A DNA stretch of 64,000 bases from Marinobacterium marinum (GCF_013868415.1 NZ_JACEMT010000041.1:1-64000), one strand, 5' to 3'; shown: positions 17,503 through 26,476, numbered from the stretch's first letter. Numbers and translations are program-made. Notes: generated by a model not told the origin, from the letters alone.

Positions 17503-17988
17503 ATGAAACTCGATACCACCGGCTCCCAGACCTCTACTTTGCATTCTCTGCGCCGGCTTTTGCCTGCAGGTAGCAGCTGGTTAATCGGCTCGGTCCTCTT
17601 GCAGTGCATCACGGTCGGAATACTCATAGCGATCAGTCTGGCATGGTGCAAGCTGCACGGCCTGAGCCTTGAAGACTCTGCTCCTCCCATTCTGATAGTC
17701 GGCACAGGCGTCACCCTGATGCTCGCCACAGGTGTCTTCCTGGTCATCATGCAAAAAAACATCGGCATTATGCTGTGCCGCGTGAATGCCACCCTTCTGA
17801 CCCTGACTACAGCCATGAGCAGCATTCAAGCCTGGCACACGGGAAACTTCTCTCTCTTACCTGCCAGTCTTATCGGGTTTGCGGCCGCTGTTATCGTTTT
17901 AATATTGTACCTGACACCCTTTTTGTCTGGATATATCAGACGGGCGCATGCAATACGCCAACAGTTTTGGCACCGCGTTGAGCCATGA
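17503..17988 (+). CDS. Hypothetical membrane protein
   Basis: 161 residues, not recognised. Four hydrophobic segments are visible: WLIGSVLLQCITVGILIAIS (about 27-46), ILIVGTGVTLMLATGVFLVI (63-82), a weaker one around LLTLTTAMSSIQ, and LIGFAAAVIVLILYLTPFL (122-140). Basic residues sit at both ends. It faces the MBL gene tail to tail at a 16-bp distance. It could be an accessory membrane protein of the alcohol oxidation island, but orientation does not support co-transcription. Confidence 0.55.
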   Translation: MKLDTTGSQTSTLHSLRRLLPAGSSWLIGSVLLQCITVGILIAISLAWCKLHGLSLEDSAPPILIVGTGVTLMLATGVFLVIMQKNIGIMLCRVNATLLTLTTAMSSIQAWHTGNFSLLPASLIGFAAAVIVLILYLTPFLSGYIRRAHAIRQQFWHRVEP

Positions 17989-18004
17989 AATGGCACCTTC
18001 GCGT

Positions 18005-18928
18005 TTAGCGCTCAAAAACTTCAAGCTCATAATCCGGATACAGGTGAAATACACTGCGCTGAAACTCTTCCTTGCGTAGCGCAATGCTACTGAAACGAAG
18101 CGGAATCTCCAGCTTCATCACTTCCGTCATGCTGAGCCCCTGTTCGGCGGCCTGAACAAGCGTATCATGCAACCAGTTCAGATAGGCTTCCATTTGGTCA
18201 AGGGCCTCCGCCCCTTCCACCTTGGGCCCATGCCCTGGTAATAAGAGTACATAAGGGACCTGCCGCAGCTGCTCAATATCCGCCAACCACTGTTGAAGGC
18301 CGGGCGTGTGCGGTGTTGTCAGCGCACGCTGGTAAAACACCAGATCGAAGGGGAAAAGCACCCCCGTCGTATGATCAAACAATACCAAGTCGGAGCCACT
18401 GTGCCCGCTGAGTTCAATCCATTCGAGCCGGTGTCCTCCTATCTCCATGATGCCGGGTTCTATCAACTGGTTCGGCACGACAACTTCCGTACCCCTCATC
18501 CAGTCTCCAACCAATCGGTACATGTTCTCGGCAAAGGCATCTCCGCTCTCACGGATCTGTTGCTGTGTTTTGGCAAGTGATGCGATGGGAACCCCGGCAA
18601 AAGCCTGATTGCCCAAAAAGTGATCGGGGTGCTGATGGGTATTGATAACCAGCTTGATCGGTCTTTCGGTGGTTTCCCGAATCAGAGCATGCAACGCTTC
18701 GCCATAACGCCGAGACACACCCGTGTCCAGCACAATCACACCTTCATTCGTTACGATGAACGAGGTATTGACGATATTGCCACCGTTTTCAACACTGAAG
18801 TCTTCGGTTTTTCCTTCCACAAACCATGTATTCTCAGCAACCCGTTCAGCCGTCAGGTCATATTGGAGCGGAGCTGCATTGATCGGCAGACTCAATACAC
18901 ACACCAGAGCCGTTACAATATGTTTCAT
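18005..18928 (-). CDS. Quinoprotein relay system zinc metallohydrolase (MBL fold)
   Basis: 307 residues with a signal peptide (MKHIVTALVCVLSLPINA). The metallo-beta-lactamase site is complete: NTHQHPDHFLGN (HxHxDH), SGHSGSDLVLFD and LLPGHGPK. This is the SoxH-related periplasmic hydrolase group found with PQQ dehydrogenases. GGAGGGAAT precedes ATG 18928. It follows the SoxYZ-like carrier after 8 bp, and presumably acts on a substrate held by that carrier; the reaction is unproven. Confidence 0.88.
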   Translation of the reverse strand: MKHIVTALVCVLSLPINAAPLQYDLTAERVAENTWFVEGKTEDFSVENGGNIVNTSFIVTNEGVIVLDTGVSRRYGEALHALIRETTERPIKLVINTHQHPDHFLGNQAFAGVPIASLAKTQQQIRESGDAFAENMYRLVGDWMRGTEVVVPNQLIEPGIMEIGGHRLEWIELSGHSGSDLVLFDHTTGVLFPFDLVFYQRALTTPHTPGLQQWLADIEQLRQVPYVLLLPGHGPKVEGAEALDQMEAYLNWLHDTLVQAAEQGLSMTEVMKLEIPLRFSSIALRKEEFQRSVFHLYPDYELEVFER

Positions 18929-18936
18929 ATTCCCTC

Positions 18937-19704
18937 CTACAGCGCCTGAGTGAATTCATTGCCGCCGTTGTCACGCATCCAAAGCTGATAACCGCTGCGC
19001 TTGTCTTGCAAGTCAAAACTGAACACCGGGTTTTCCGCAACCGGTGGTGAGAGTTCCATTCGCACCACCGTTTCGCCATCAGGCCCCTTTAATTTGACCT
19101 GTTGCAGATAAAATTCGGGGATTGCATCAACCAGCCCTGTATCCATCGGATGAATGACACGAAACCGGTACCGCGCACTGTCGGCATCATCAGAAGCAAA
19201 CCGCTTGGCCTTTACCTCTCCCAAATGATTTTGCCAATAGGGATCCGCATTCCCCATGCTGGGTGTGGTGCAACCGCCACCTGCAGCTTCCAGCTGGGCG
19301 TAGCCAATATGCCATTCCCCGTCTCGGGTATACACGGCAGCACGAATCGCTGTGCTTTGCTGGACCTTGATACGCAGGGATACTTTGGGGCTTGCCAGCT
19401 CACCTGGATAGTAGTCAAAAATATGTTGAATGGGGTTCAAGTCGGCCCAGACCACAATCCGTTCAATATCACCGGTCAAGGCACGGGCATCAATTGTCAC
19501 AGGAACCTGGGTCGGATCTTCGGCAAAATCAGGGACTTCAACCTTAATGGCGGGATCAAAACGGTAATCGTCATCGCCGATAAAAATCTTGCGTGTATAG
19601 TCCCACATGACCGATTTCAATGGGTCCGTCGGTTTGGCCGCCTGAACATTGGCGAAAACCAGCAGAGCAATCAGCCCTGTCAGAAAAGGGTATAGCCGGA
19701 TCAT
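18937..19704 (-). CDS. Quinoprotein dehydrogenase-associated SoxYZ-like carrier
   Basis: 255 residues with a signal peptide ending NVQA. The N-terminal half is SoxY-like and contains the carrier cysteine in AAGGGCTTPS (about 140-149). The C-terminal part (RYRFRVIHPMDTGLVDAIPE to the end) is SoxZ-like. In sulfur oxidation SoxYZ carries intermediates on a terminal cysteine; in PQQ loci the cargo of this fusion is not established. Lies between the MBL hydrolase and the XoxJ-like gene in one minus-strand operon. Confidence 0.87.
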   Translation of the reverse strand: MIRLYPFLTGLIALLVFANVQAAKPTDPLKSVMWDYTRKIFIGDDDYRFDPAIKVEVPDFAEDPTQVPVTIDARALTGDIERIVVWADLNPIQHIFDYYPGELASPKVSLRIKVQQSTAIRAAVYTRDGEWHIGYAQLEAAGGGCTTPSMGNADPYWQNHLGEVKAKRFASDDADSARYRFRVIHPMDTGLVDAIPEFYLQQVKLKGPDGETVVRMELSPPVAENPVFSFDLQDKRSGYQLWMRDNGGNEFTQAL

Positions 19705-19742
19705 TATGCCACCTCTTTTGTTTTTATTGTGCGGGTAGTGAA

Positions 19743-20678
19743 TCAGCGCTCGGCATCTGCCTCCATCATCACCTGATAAAATTCAGGCTTGGTATACCGC
19801 AGACCATATTCGGCAAACAGCTTTTCCATGTCCCCGTTTTGAATCATGCGATCAAGTACTTCTTCAACGGCATATCCCAGTTGGCGATCACTTTGCCGAA
19901 TGGCAATACCGATATCCCAGCTTTGCTTGCCCATGGTAGGAAATCCGTTTTCGGCCAGTCGGTAGCGCTTATCGCCCGCTTGATGCAACCACCAGTCAAT
20001 CTCGGACTGCATGGCCATGACTGCTGCAACTTCGCCCTGCTTCATCGCCTTGAAAGCCGTCTCCGGGTTGGGATAGTGATGGGTCATCTCACGCATTCGA
20101 CCGCCCATGGCGGACGTGAAATAAAACGCCGGCACACTATCAACCTCAACTCCGATCGGTTCGTACTGAAAAACGGCCACCGTACGAACGGCATCCAACC
20201 GCTGACCATCATAGGCAACCTGCCATTTTTCCTGTTGGTAGGGAGCCGTCATAACAACTTGCTCGTTAATCAGGTATCCCAGCGAATCCTGCTTATAGGC
20301 ATAGGCTTTGTCATAGGGCACTCGTAACATGACATCTGCCAATTGCTTCATCGCCAGAGGGTTGGCCTCGTCCTTGTCCAGATAATGTCCCTTCCAGACA
20401 TTGTTACGCAGGTCATCTTCCAAGCCTTCATCCGGTGTAATCCAGTGTAATTGCAGCTCCAGGCCAAAAGCCTGGGCAATACGCCGGGCTACTTCAACAT
20501 CAACCCCCGTCGGCTGCCCTTCCCGGATAAACGAATAAGGAGGAAAATTCTCATATACCCCCATGCGAATATGGCCGGAAGCCATAACGTCGTCATACAG
20601 ACGCGCAGAAGCCTGCTCACACGTGAGCAGGCTCGCAAGAAGGGAAATAAGCGATATGGACAGCTTATTCCTCAACAT
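19743..20678 (-). CDS. Quinoprotein-associated periplasmic binding protein (XoxJ/MoxJ/PedG type)
   Basis: 311 residues with a signal peptide (to about 25, ASA). It has the solute-binding type 3 fold: HIRMGVYENFPPYSFIREGQ, GVDVEVARRIAQAFGLELQL, and WDIGIAIRQSDRQLGYAVEE. MoxJ/XoxJ proteins are needed for quinoprotein dehydrogenase maturation and seem not to serve an ABC importer. Its start codon lies inside the last codons of the cytochrome gene (14-bp overlap), so they are translationally coupled. Confidence 0.88.
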   Translation of the reverse strand: MLRNKLSISLISLLASLLTCEQASARLYDDVMASGHIRMGVYENFPPYSFIREGQPTGVDVEVARRIAQAFGLELQLHWITPDEGLEDDLRNNVWKGHYLDKDEANPLAMKQLADVMLRVPYDKAYAYKQDSLGYLINEQVVMTAPYQQEKWQVAYDGQRLDAVRTVAVFQYEPIGVEVDSVPAFYFTSAMGGRMREMTHHYPNPETAFKAMKQGEVAAVMAMQSEIDWWLHQAGDKRYRLAENGFPTMGKQSWDIGIAIRQSDRQLGYAVEEVLDRMIQNGDMEKLFAEYGLRYTKPEFYQVMMEADAER

Positions 20679-21105
20679 ATTTGGTCTCCAGCCAGCTTCG
20701 AATTGCCCACAGTGCCTCTTGGCTCAAGGTATCGGCCATTTTCGGCATGTAGACAGCGCCATCACGCACGGCACCGTTGATGACACGGTACTTGTACCAG
20801 TCATCACCATCATAATCGGGCGTCAGGTAACGCAGGTCAGGTGCGATACCACCGGAAATGCCGTCCAATCCGTGACAACGAGCACAGTTTTGATTATAAG
20901 CTGAAGCACCGATCTCGACGGCGCGCTCAAAGTCACCGCTATCCCGGTACGGGTTGGTCTCTGCCCATTCATCACCCAATGGGCTCAGGCCTTCAGTCTT
21001 TACGGCCTGAGGTACCACATCACCGTGCGCCAGGACAGGACCTGACACCAGGGTCGCCATAGCAGCTGCAGCCATCAGACTCGTGAGTGTGTTCAGATTG
21101 GACAT
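20665..21105 (-). CDS. pedF: Cytochrome c550, PedF/ExaB type
   Basis: A 146-residue periplasmic monohaem c-type cytochrome. Signal peptide ends PVLAHG; haem site is CARCH in SAYNQNCARCHGLDG; the probable distal methionine is in YMPKMADTLS. In Pseudomonas this cytochrome takes electrons from the PQQ alcohol dehydrogenase. I chose ATG 21105, four codons inside the longest frame, because GGTG lies at proper distance. It is divergent from the dehydrogenase gene and heads the operon with the XoxJ-like, SoxYZ-like and MBL genes. Confidence 0.88.
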   Translation of the reverse strand: MSNLNTLTSLMAAAAMATLVSGPVLAHGDVVPQAVKTEGLSPLGDEWAETNPYRDSGDFERAVEIGASAYNQNCARCHGLDGISGGIAPDLRYLTPDYDGDDWYKYRVINGAVRDGAVYMPKMADTLSQEALWAIRSWLETKYVEE

Positions 21106-21498
21106 GTGGGTCACCATTTATTGTTATCAGGCTAATTGAGAATATGAACGCCGAGCCCAGGTGCCCGACTGTGATAGCCTCATAATGAACCAGCTGCACC
21201 CTGCTCAGAATTACACCTTGGCAGGCAAAATATGCTTCCTTGGTAGTACGTTTGGCACAGAAGCGATGCAAAAGATTTGACCGACCCCACCCAAAGTAGT
21301 AAAACTTAAGCATAACCTATTGATTAAACGGGAAATATTCCCGTCCCACCAGGAACTCCACACACGTTTGATTCGCAAAAAGCCCGACCTTGACGGGTGT
21401 TTTGCCGTGGCTCTTCAGCACTGCGGATTCGCACAATGCCCTTGCACACAGCTCGGCCATCCAGTCGGGCCGGCATCATTCACCAAAAGGGTATTGAT
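21106..21498. promoter_or_regulatory. Divergent promoter region of cytochrome c550 and alcohol dehydrogenase
   Basis: About 390 bp without a gene. It holds two copies of a possible operator, TACTACNNNGG on the minus strand, at 21238-21248 and 21289-21301; a related site, TACTACTTCGG, occurs at the other divergent promoter of the island. There is also a 15-bp palindrome, CGGGAA-ATA-TTCCCG, at 21329-21343. Binding by the adjacent LuxR-type regulator is a guess. Confidence 0.4.
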
Positions 21499-23379
21499 AT
21501 GATGAAAACAACAATAACAGCACCGCGCCGAAAGCTTTTGAGCCAACGGGTCCAGGCGGTCATTCTGGGAGCGGCAATCGGGTTGGGCAGTACAGCTGTG
21601 CAGGCCGCCTCATCCAAGGTCACCTGGGAAGATATTCTGAATGACCAGGCAACCCCCGAAAATATCCTGGGTTACGGCATTGGCCCCAAGGCTCAGCGCT
21701 ACAGTCCAATGACCCAACTCAACACCGATAACGTCAAGATGCTGACCCCTGCCTGGTCTTTCTCTTTCGGTGACGAAAAGCAGCGAGGCCAGGAATCCCA
21801 GGCCCTGGTGCATGACGGTGTCATTTACATCACCGGTTCATACTCCCGTGTTTTTGCCATTGATGCCAAAACCGGCGCCAAACTGTGGAGCTACAGCGCG
21901 CGCCTGCCGGATGACATCCGCCCTTGTTGTGATGTTGTAAACCGCGGTGCCGCAATCTTTGGTGACAAAATATTCTTCGGTACCCTTGATGCCGCCATGG
22001 TTGCACTCAATAAGGATACCGGTAAGGTTGTCTGGAAGAAGAAATTCGGCGACCACTCCGCCGGTTACACCATGACGGGCGCCCCAACCCTGATCAAGGA
22101 TCAGAAAACCGGCAAGGTGCTGCTGATCCATGGGTCTTCCGGTGATGAATTCGGTGTAGTGGGTAAACTCTTTGCCCGCGACCCCGACACTGGTGAAGAG
22201 ATCTGGATGCGTCCCTTTGTTGAAGGTCATATGGGCCGCCTGAACGGCAAAGACAGCACTCCTACCGGTGACCCTCGCGCCCCAAGCTGGCCAGACAATC
22301 CTGACTCGCCTACCGGCAAGGTTGAAGCCTGGAGCCATGGCGGTGGTGCCCCCTGGCAGAGCGCCAGCTTTGATGCTGAAACCAACACCATTATCGTCGG
22401 TGCCGGCAACCCCGCGCCCTGGAATACCTGGGAACGTACATCCAAGGGCGGCAACCCGCTGGATTATGACAACCTCTACACCTCTGGCCAGGTCGCGGTA
22501 GACCCGACAACCGGCGAGGTCAAGTGGTTCTATCAGCATACCCCGAACGATGCCTGGGACTTTTCCGGCAATAACGAACTGGTCTTGTTCGAATATGACG
22601 ATAACGGCAAGACCGTCAAAGCAACGGCACACGCGGACCGCAACGGTTTCTTTTATGTCGTTGATCGAGAAGACGGTGATTTCATCCGCGCTTTCCCGTT
22701 TGTCGACAATATCACTTGGGCAACGCATATAGACCCGAAAACCGGCCGCCCGGCCGAAGTGGAAGGCCAGCGCCCACCGCCCCCGAAACCGGGTGAGAAA
22801 AAGGGAGAATCCATCGAGGTATCCCCTCCATTCCTTGGCGGCAAAAACTGGAACCCCATGGCCTACAGCCAGGACACAGGACTGTTCTACATTCCAGGCA
22901 ACCATTGGAAAGAAGATTACTGGACCGAAGAAGTGACGTACCAGAAAGGTGCTGCCTACCTGGGCCAGGGCTTCCGTATTCGCAAGATGTATGACGATCA
23001 TGTCGGTATCCTGCGCGCCATGGACCCGGTTACCGGCGAAACCGCATGGGAGCACAAGGAAAAACTGCCGCTGTGGGCAGGTGTTCTGGCCACCAAGGGC
23101 GGCCTGATTTTCACCGGTACGGGTGATGGCTACCTGAAAGCGTTCGACGCCAAGAGCGGTACCGAACTTTGGAAGTTCCAGACCGGCTCCGGTATCGTTT
23201 CCAGCCCCGTTACCTGGGAAATGGATGGCGAGCAGTATGTCGGCATCGCTTCCGGTTATGGCGGTGCCGTCCCTCTGTGGGGTGGCGACATGGCAGATCT
23301 GACCAAACCTGTCCCCCAGGGTGGCTCCTTCTGGGCCTTCAAACTGCCCAAATGGGCCGGTGATGTAACCGGTAAATAA
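21499..23379 (+). CDS. exaA: PQQ-dependent alcohol dehydrogenase, calcium type (ExaA/PedE-like)
   Basis: A 626-residue periplasmic quinoprotein oxidising primary alcohols, probably ethanol and relatives, to aldehydes with PQQ. Signal peptide ends STAVQA (about 36). The propeller carries the vicinal disulfide C143-C144 (RPCCDVVNRG), metal ligands E217 (SSGDEFGV) and N304 (GAGNPAPWN), and catalytic D354 in NDAWDFSGNNE. Residue 356 is Ser; lanthanide enzymes (XoxF, PedH) have Asp there, so this should be a calcium enzyme. Start chosen at ATG 21499 with AAGGG 8 bp upstream; an open frame extends to 21397 but lacks a signal peptide start. Confidence 0.93.
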   Translation: MMKTTITAPRRKLLSQRVQAVILGAAIGLGSTAVQAASSKVTWEDILNDQATPENILGYGIGPKAQRYSPMTQLNTDNVKMLTPAWSFSFGDEKQRGQESQALVHDGVIYITGSYSRVFAIDAKTGAKLWSYSARLPDDIRPCCDVVNRGAAIFGDKIFFGTLDAAMVALNKDTGKVVWKKKFGDHSAGYTMTGAPTLIKDQKTGKVLLIHGSSGDEFGVVGKLFARDPDTGEEIWMRPFVEGHMGRLNGKDSTPTGDPRAPSWPDNPDSPTGKVEAWSHGGGAPWQSASFDAETNTIIVGAGNPAPWNTWERTSKGGNPLDYDNLYTSGQVAVDPTTGEVKWFYQHTPNDAWDFSGNNELVLFEYDDNGKTVKATAHADRNGFFYVVDREDGDFIRAFPFVDNITWATHIDPKTGRPAEVEGQRPPPPKPGEKKGESIEVSPPFLGGKNWNPMAYSQDTGLFYIPGNHWKEDYWTEEVTYQKGAAYLGQGFRIRKMYDDHVGILRAMDPVTGETAWEHKEKLPLWAGVLATKGGLIFTGTGDGYLKAFDAKSGTELWKFQTGSGIVSSPVTWEMDGEQYVGIASGYGGAVPLWGGDMADLTKPVPQGGSFWAFKLPKWAGDVTGK

Positions 23380-23395
23380 CCTTTAGTACGGTTAC

Positions 23396-23415
23396 GGGCC
23401 CCCATCAGGGGGCCC
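23396..23415 (+). terminator. Strong hairpin between the dehydrogenase and pentapeptide genes
   Basis: GGGCCCCC at 23396-23403 pairs perfectly with GGGGGCCC at 23408-23415 around ATCA. Only a few T follow. Probably an attenuator or mRNA-stabilising stem lowering expression of the downstream gene relative to the dehydrogenase. Confidence 0.65.
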
Positions 23416-23434
23416 CTTTCTCGGGAGAATAACC

Positions 23435-24088
23435 ATGGCAACTGTATCCCTGATTCCCTCCGGTTTTTTGGCGCTTATGCTGTCGTCATCCGTATTGGCA
23501 GATTGTATACCGGATATTGAAGCCCAATGTGCCGGTGCCAACCTGAATGGGCGTGACCTCTCTGGCCTGGAACTTGACCGCATCGATTTGAGCGGTGCCG
23601 ATCTGCGCTATGCTGACCTGCGTCATGCCGACCTGAGAGGCGCCAATTTGAGCGGTGCCGACCTGAGCTATGCTCTGCTCAGCCGCGCCAATCTGGAACA
23701 GGCCAACCTCAGAGGCGCTACCCTGGACTACGCCAACATGGTCGCCGTGACCGGTTGGGCCATGCATGCTCAGGGCGCGTCCTTTAGGGAAACTCGACTG
23801 GATGGTGCCAACCTGTCTTTCGCCCGACTGAGCAATGCCGATTTTCAATCGGCGGTTCTGTACGCCACCAATCTGGAAATGGTGTGGGCAACCAAGACAC
23901 GCTTTATCAACTGCAATATGCGTAATGCCAACCTGCAGGAAGCCAAACTCAATTCGGCCAACTTGCAAGGCGCTGATTTGCGTGGCGCCAGTATTCGTTT
24001 TGCCACTTTCCAGGGAACCTATATGGAGTCATGCAAGGACTGTCCTACTGACTGGATGATTCCCAAACATCCAGTCACCTCCAGGTAA
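23435..24088 (+). CDS. Pentapeptide repeat protein, exported
   Basis: 217 residues. An N-terminal signal sequence (LIPSGFLALMLSSSVLADC) precedes a right-handed beta-helix built from about 25 A(D/N)LXX repeats, for example LSGADLRYADLRHADLRGAN and the block from about 140 to 190. Cysteines occur in pairs near both ends (DCIPDIEAQC and SCKDC), suggesting disulfide caps in the periplasm. A pentapeptide gene next to the PQQ alcohol dehydrogenase also occurs in Pseudomonas ped loci (recalled synteny). Function unknown. Confidence 0.85.
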   Translation: MATVSLIPSGFLALMLSSSVLADCIPDIEAQCAGANLNGRDLSGLELDRIDLSGADLRYADLRHADLRGANLSGADLSYALLSRANLEQANLRGATLDYANMVAVTGWAMHAQGASFRETRLDGANLSFARLSNADFQSAVLYATNLEMVWATKTRFINCNMRNANLQEAKLNSANLQGADLRGASIRFATFQGTYMESCKDCPTDWMIPKHPVTSR

Positions 24089-24120
24089 AAAACCTTTCTC
24101 ACTAAGACCCTGCCCGTCCG

Positions 24121-24423
24121 TCATGCTCGGATATACCCCCACCCCTGCTGCTGGCGGTGGGCAAGGTGCTGTACCGCTGCCGGTACCACACCAGCCCCCT
24201 TTGGAGCCGTTAGCTGCTGATTTTCCAGACTGTTGCGGCACAACATCAACCGTGGCAGCAAAATTGTATCGGTTATATCGACAGCCATCGCCACGGCAGG
24301 GCCGTTCACCACCAGCTCTATCTCCGCATCCGGTTCCAGCTTGAGCAGATTACGCACATTGGCCTGGGCCCTGCCCAATGCTTCAGGCGTGGGGGCGTGA
24401 ATAACAATCTTCAAATTATCCAT
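24121..24423 (-). CDS. DsrE/DsrF-like small protein
   Basis: 100 residues. It opens MDNLKIVIHAPTPEALGRAQ, a beta-alpha start typical of DsrE/F-like (COG1416) proteins, and ends VVPAAVQHLAHRQQQGWGYI, the family's usual C-terminal segment; one cysteine lies in RLMLCRNSL. Family members bind or move sulfur, but here this is only suggested. AGGAAC lies 7 bp before ATG 24423; a longer frame to 24480 is less likely. It sits between the pentapeptide gene (convergent) and the response regulator. Confidence 0.65.
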   Translation of the reverse strand: MDNLKIVIHAPTPEALGRAQANVRNLLKLEPDAEIELVVNGPAVAMAVDITDTILLPRLMLCRNSLENQQLTAPKGAGVVPAAVQHLAHRQQQGWGYIRA

Positions 24424-24557
24424 GATCAGTGTTCCTGTAACAGAGTATATCGGCCTCGCGAACAGCATGCCCGGTTGCATTTCTGCCCATGCCCATCACC
24501 ACAGCCGAGAAACCTCTGACGATATCACAATCACCGTCACTGACCGAGAACGGGCTG

Positions 24558-25199
24558 TCAGGCCAAACTGCCCAGTTTCAACACACCACATTGAATGGCC
24601 ACATGCACCAGCTCCGCCGTCGAGGATACCTGCAATTTATTTTTCAGCAGGGTGCTGTGGTTGGATACGGTTTTAACACTGATACAGAGCTGCTCCGCGA
24701 TGATTTTAGGGGTCAGCCCTCGCGCCAGCATGACAAAAATTTCGAATTCGCGCTGTGTCATGCCTTCCAGGCGTGGGTCAACCCCGCCATTGCGCTGTAC
24801 CGCCAGACGCGTTGCCAACTCATGTTCAACATAGGGTTGTCCAGCCAGAACCTTACGTACCGCTTCCAGTAAAACCGCCGGACTGCTGCCTTTGGTAATA
24901 TAGCCCAGTGCACCCGCGTCCAGGGCCTGCTGTACCATCGGCAACTCGTCATACATACTGAAAAACAGGATGCGAGCGGTACTGTCACGCTGCAGAATGC
25001 GCCTGGCCGTTTCAATACCGCTAATATCGGGAAGGTTGATATCCAGCACCAGCGCATCGGGTCGGTGCTGTTGCCAAAGCGTCAAACAATCCCAGCCACT
25101 CGAGGCCTCCACGATTTCACACTCATCCAACATGGTGGACAGCAGACTCGCATAGCCTTGTCGTACCACCGCATGATCATCGGTCAACAACACTTTCAT
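24558..25199 (-). CDS. NarL/LuxR family response regulator (ExaE/PedR/AgmR-like)
   Basis: 213 residues. Receiver domain 1-120 with phospho-acceptor D53 (LVLDINLPD) and acidic pocket TDDHA; LuxR-type DNA-binding domain about 145-205 with GLTPKIIAEQLCISVKTVSN. It overlaps the kinase stop by 4 bp, forming a cognate pair. By position it should activate the dehydrogenase and accessory operons of the island, as ExaE/ErbR or PedR1 do in Pseudomonas. Confidence 0.9.
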   Translation of the reverse strand: MKVLLTDDHAVVRQGYASLLSTMLDECEIVEASSGWDCLTLWQQHRPDALVLDINLPDISGIETARRILQRDSTARILFFSMYDELPMVQQALDAGALGYITKGSSPAVLLEAVRKVLAGQPYVEHELATRLAVQRNGGVDPRLEGMTQREFEIFVMLARGLTPKIIAEQLCISVKTVSNHSTLLKNKLQVSSTAELVHVAIQCGVLKLGSLA

Positions 25200-26476
25200 G
25201 ATTCGGATCTCATCGTTTCAGGGCCAACAGGCAGCTCAAGCAGCAGTTTCATACCGATTCCGGCAATGGATGACAACGTCAACTTGGCTTCCATGTAGCG
25301 CGCTCGTTCATGCATGGAGCGCATACCAACGCCTGGTCGCGCACCAGTACTCATGCCTTGCCCATCATCCGCCAGGCTGACTTGCAGGGCATCACCCTGC
25401 CGGTCGATACGAATATCGACCCGTGTCGCTTGCGAATGGCGCGCCACATTATTCAGCCCTTCCTGTAACAGGCGATACAGGTGAGTTGAGGTTTCATCAT
25501 CCAGCAGGGGTAAAGCCTGAATGTTCAAACAGCACTCAATACCGCTGCTGTGCTGCCACTGCTCAATCAGGCTGCGCAAGGACTCCTCCAACCCCAACGG
25601 TTCCAGAATGACCGGGTGCAGACTGCGAATCAAACGTCGAAAGCCCTGCTGCATCGCTTCACAGTCATTCACAATACGAGGGGCCGTTTTGGCAACCAGC
25701 TCCGGCTGATCCGCCACCTCGCCGATCAGATATGCCTGGGCTCTAATACCGGTCAAATACTGGCCTAAGTCATCGTGCAGCTCACGCGCCAGATAGGCAC
25801 GCTCTTTTTCCTGCAATGCCATTAACTCGCGCGTCAAATGCCGATTGTCGGCCTGCTCTCGTTCAAGCGCCTGCGCCATACGATTAAAATGGCTGGCCAG
25901 CCGGTTGGCCTCAGGCACAGAATAGGACTGCAAACGCGCCGTAAAGCACCCTTTTTGAACCTGATCCAGCGCCGCCAGCACCTGGCCAAAAGGCCGCATG
26001 CCTTGCGCAACTCCCCAGGTAATAGCGCCGATCGACAGCAGCGCCCCCGCACAAAACAGCATCAACACCTGAAGTGCGGACTCCCACACCTCTTCCAGTT
26101 CGTCTTCCGGGTCTGCAATCAGCACCAGCATCTGCCCGTCAGGCAAGGCAATACGGCGCTCGATACGCGGTATCGTATCGGGCCAGACCCAGTGTGCAAA
26201 CCATTCCGGAACCTGTTCAATACTCAGTGCCGGCGGGGAAACACCGGCCGGCAGCCTGAACAGCTTCAGGTGGCGCCAGTCGGTCGTCAATAGTGTTTTC
26301 AGGTCATCAGAGGTCCGACTCATATGACGAACCAGAGGATCAGCAACCGCCATTCCGGCTTCCAGCTCTCGCTGGATATCCACTTCCGCCTGCCGCATCA
26401 ACCCAAACAGGCTCAATAGCAGGGCCAGCATGAAGGCGCCTGCGACCAGAATATTGAGTCGAACAACTGCACGCAT
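25196..26476 (-). CDS. Sensor histidine kinase, HisKA_3 (NarX/ExaD-like)
   Basis: About 426 residues. One membrane segment near the start, a periplasmic sensor of about 110 residues (with WVWPDTIPRIERRIALPD), a second segment (about 136-157), a HAMP-like linker, then HisKA_3 with H234 in YLARELHDDLGQYLTG and an ATPase domain ending in LADDGQGMSTGARPGVGMRS. ATG 26476 with GGAGAA upstream is preferred; the longer frame overlaps the preceding gene. Pairs with the overlapping response regulator. Confidence 0.9.
   Translation of the reverse strand: MRAVVRLNILVAGAFMLALLLSLFGLMRQAEVDIQRELEAGMAVADPLVRHMSRTSDDLKTLLTTDWRHLKLFRLPAGVSPPALSIEQVPEWFAHWVWPDTIPRIERRIALPDGQMLVLIADPEDELEEVWESALQVLMLFCAGALLSIGAITWGVAQGMRPFGQVLAALDQVQKGCFTARLQSYSVPEANRLASHFNRMAQALEREQADNRHLTRELMALQEKERAYLARELHDDLGQYLTGIRAQAYLIGEVADQPELVAKTAPRIVNDCEAMQQGFRRLIRSLHPVILEPLGLEESLRSLIEQWQHSSGIECCLNIQALPLLDDETSTHLYRLLQEGLNNVARHSQATRVDIRIDRQGDALQVSLADDGQGMSTGARPGVGMRSMHERARYMEAKLTLSSIAGIGMKLLLELPVGPETMRSES

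Noticed and set aside
21838-23055. Long minus-strand ORF (405 codons) inside the alcohol dehydrogenase gene
   Set aside because: A shadow of the strongly biased codon use of the quinoprotein gene on the opposite strand; the product has no family features.
21499-23379. Naming the quinoprotein XoxF/PedH (lanthanide type)
   Set aside because: Residue two after the catalytic Asp is Ser, not Asp, so the calcium type fits better despite the XoxJ-like neighbour.
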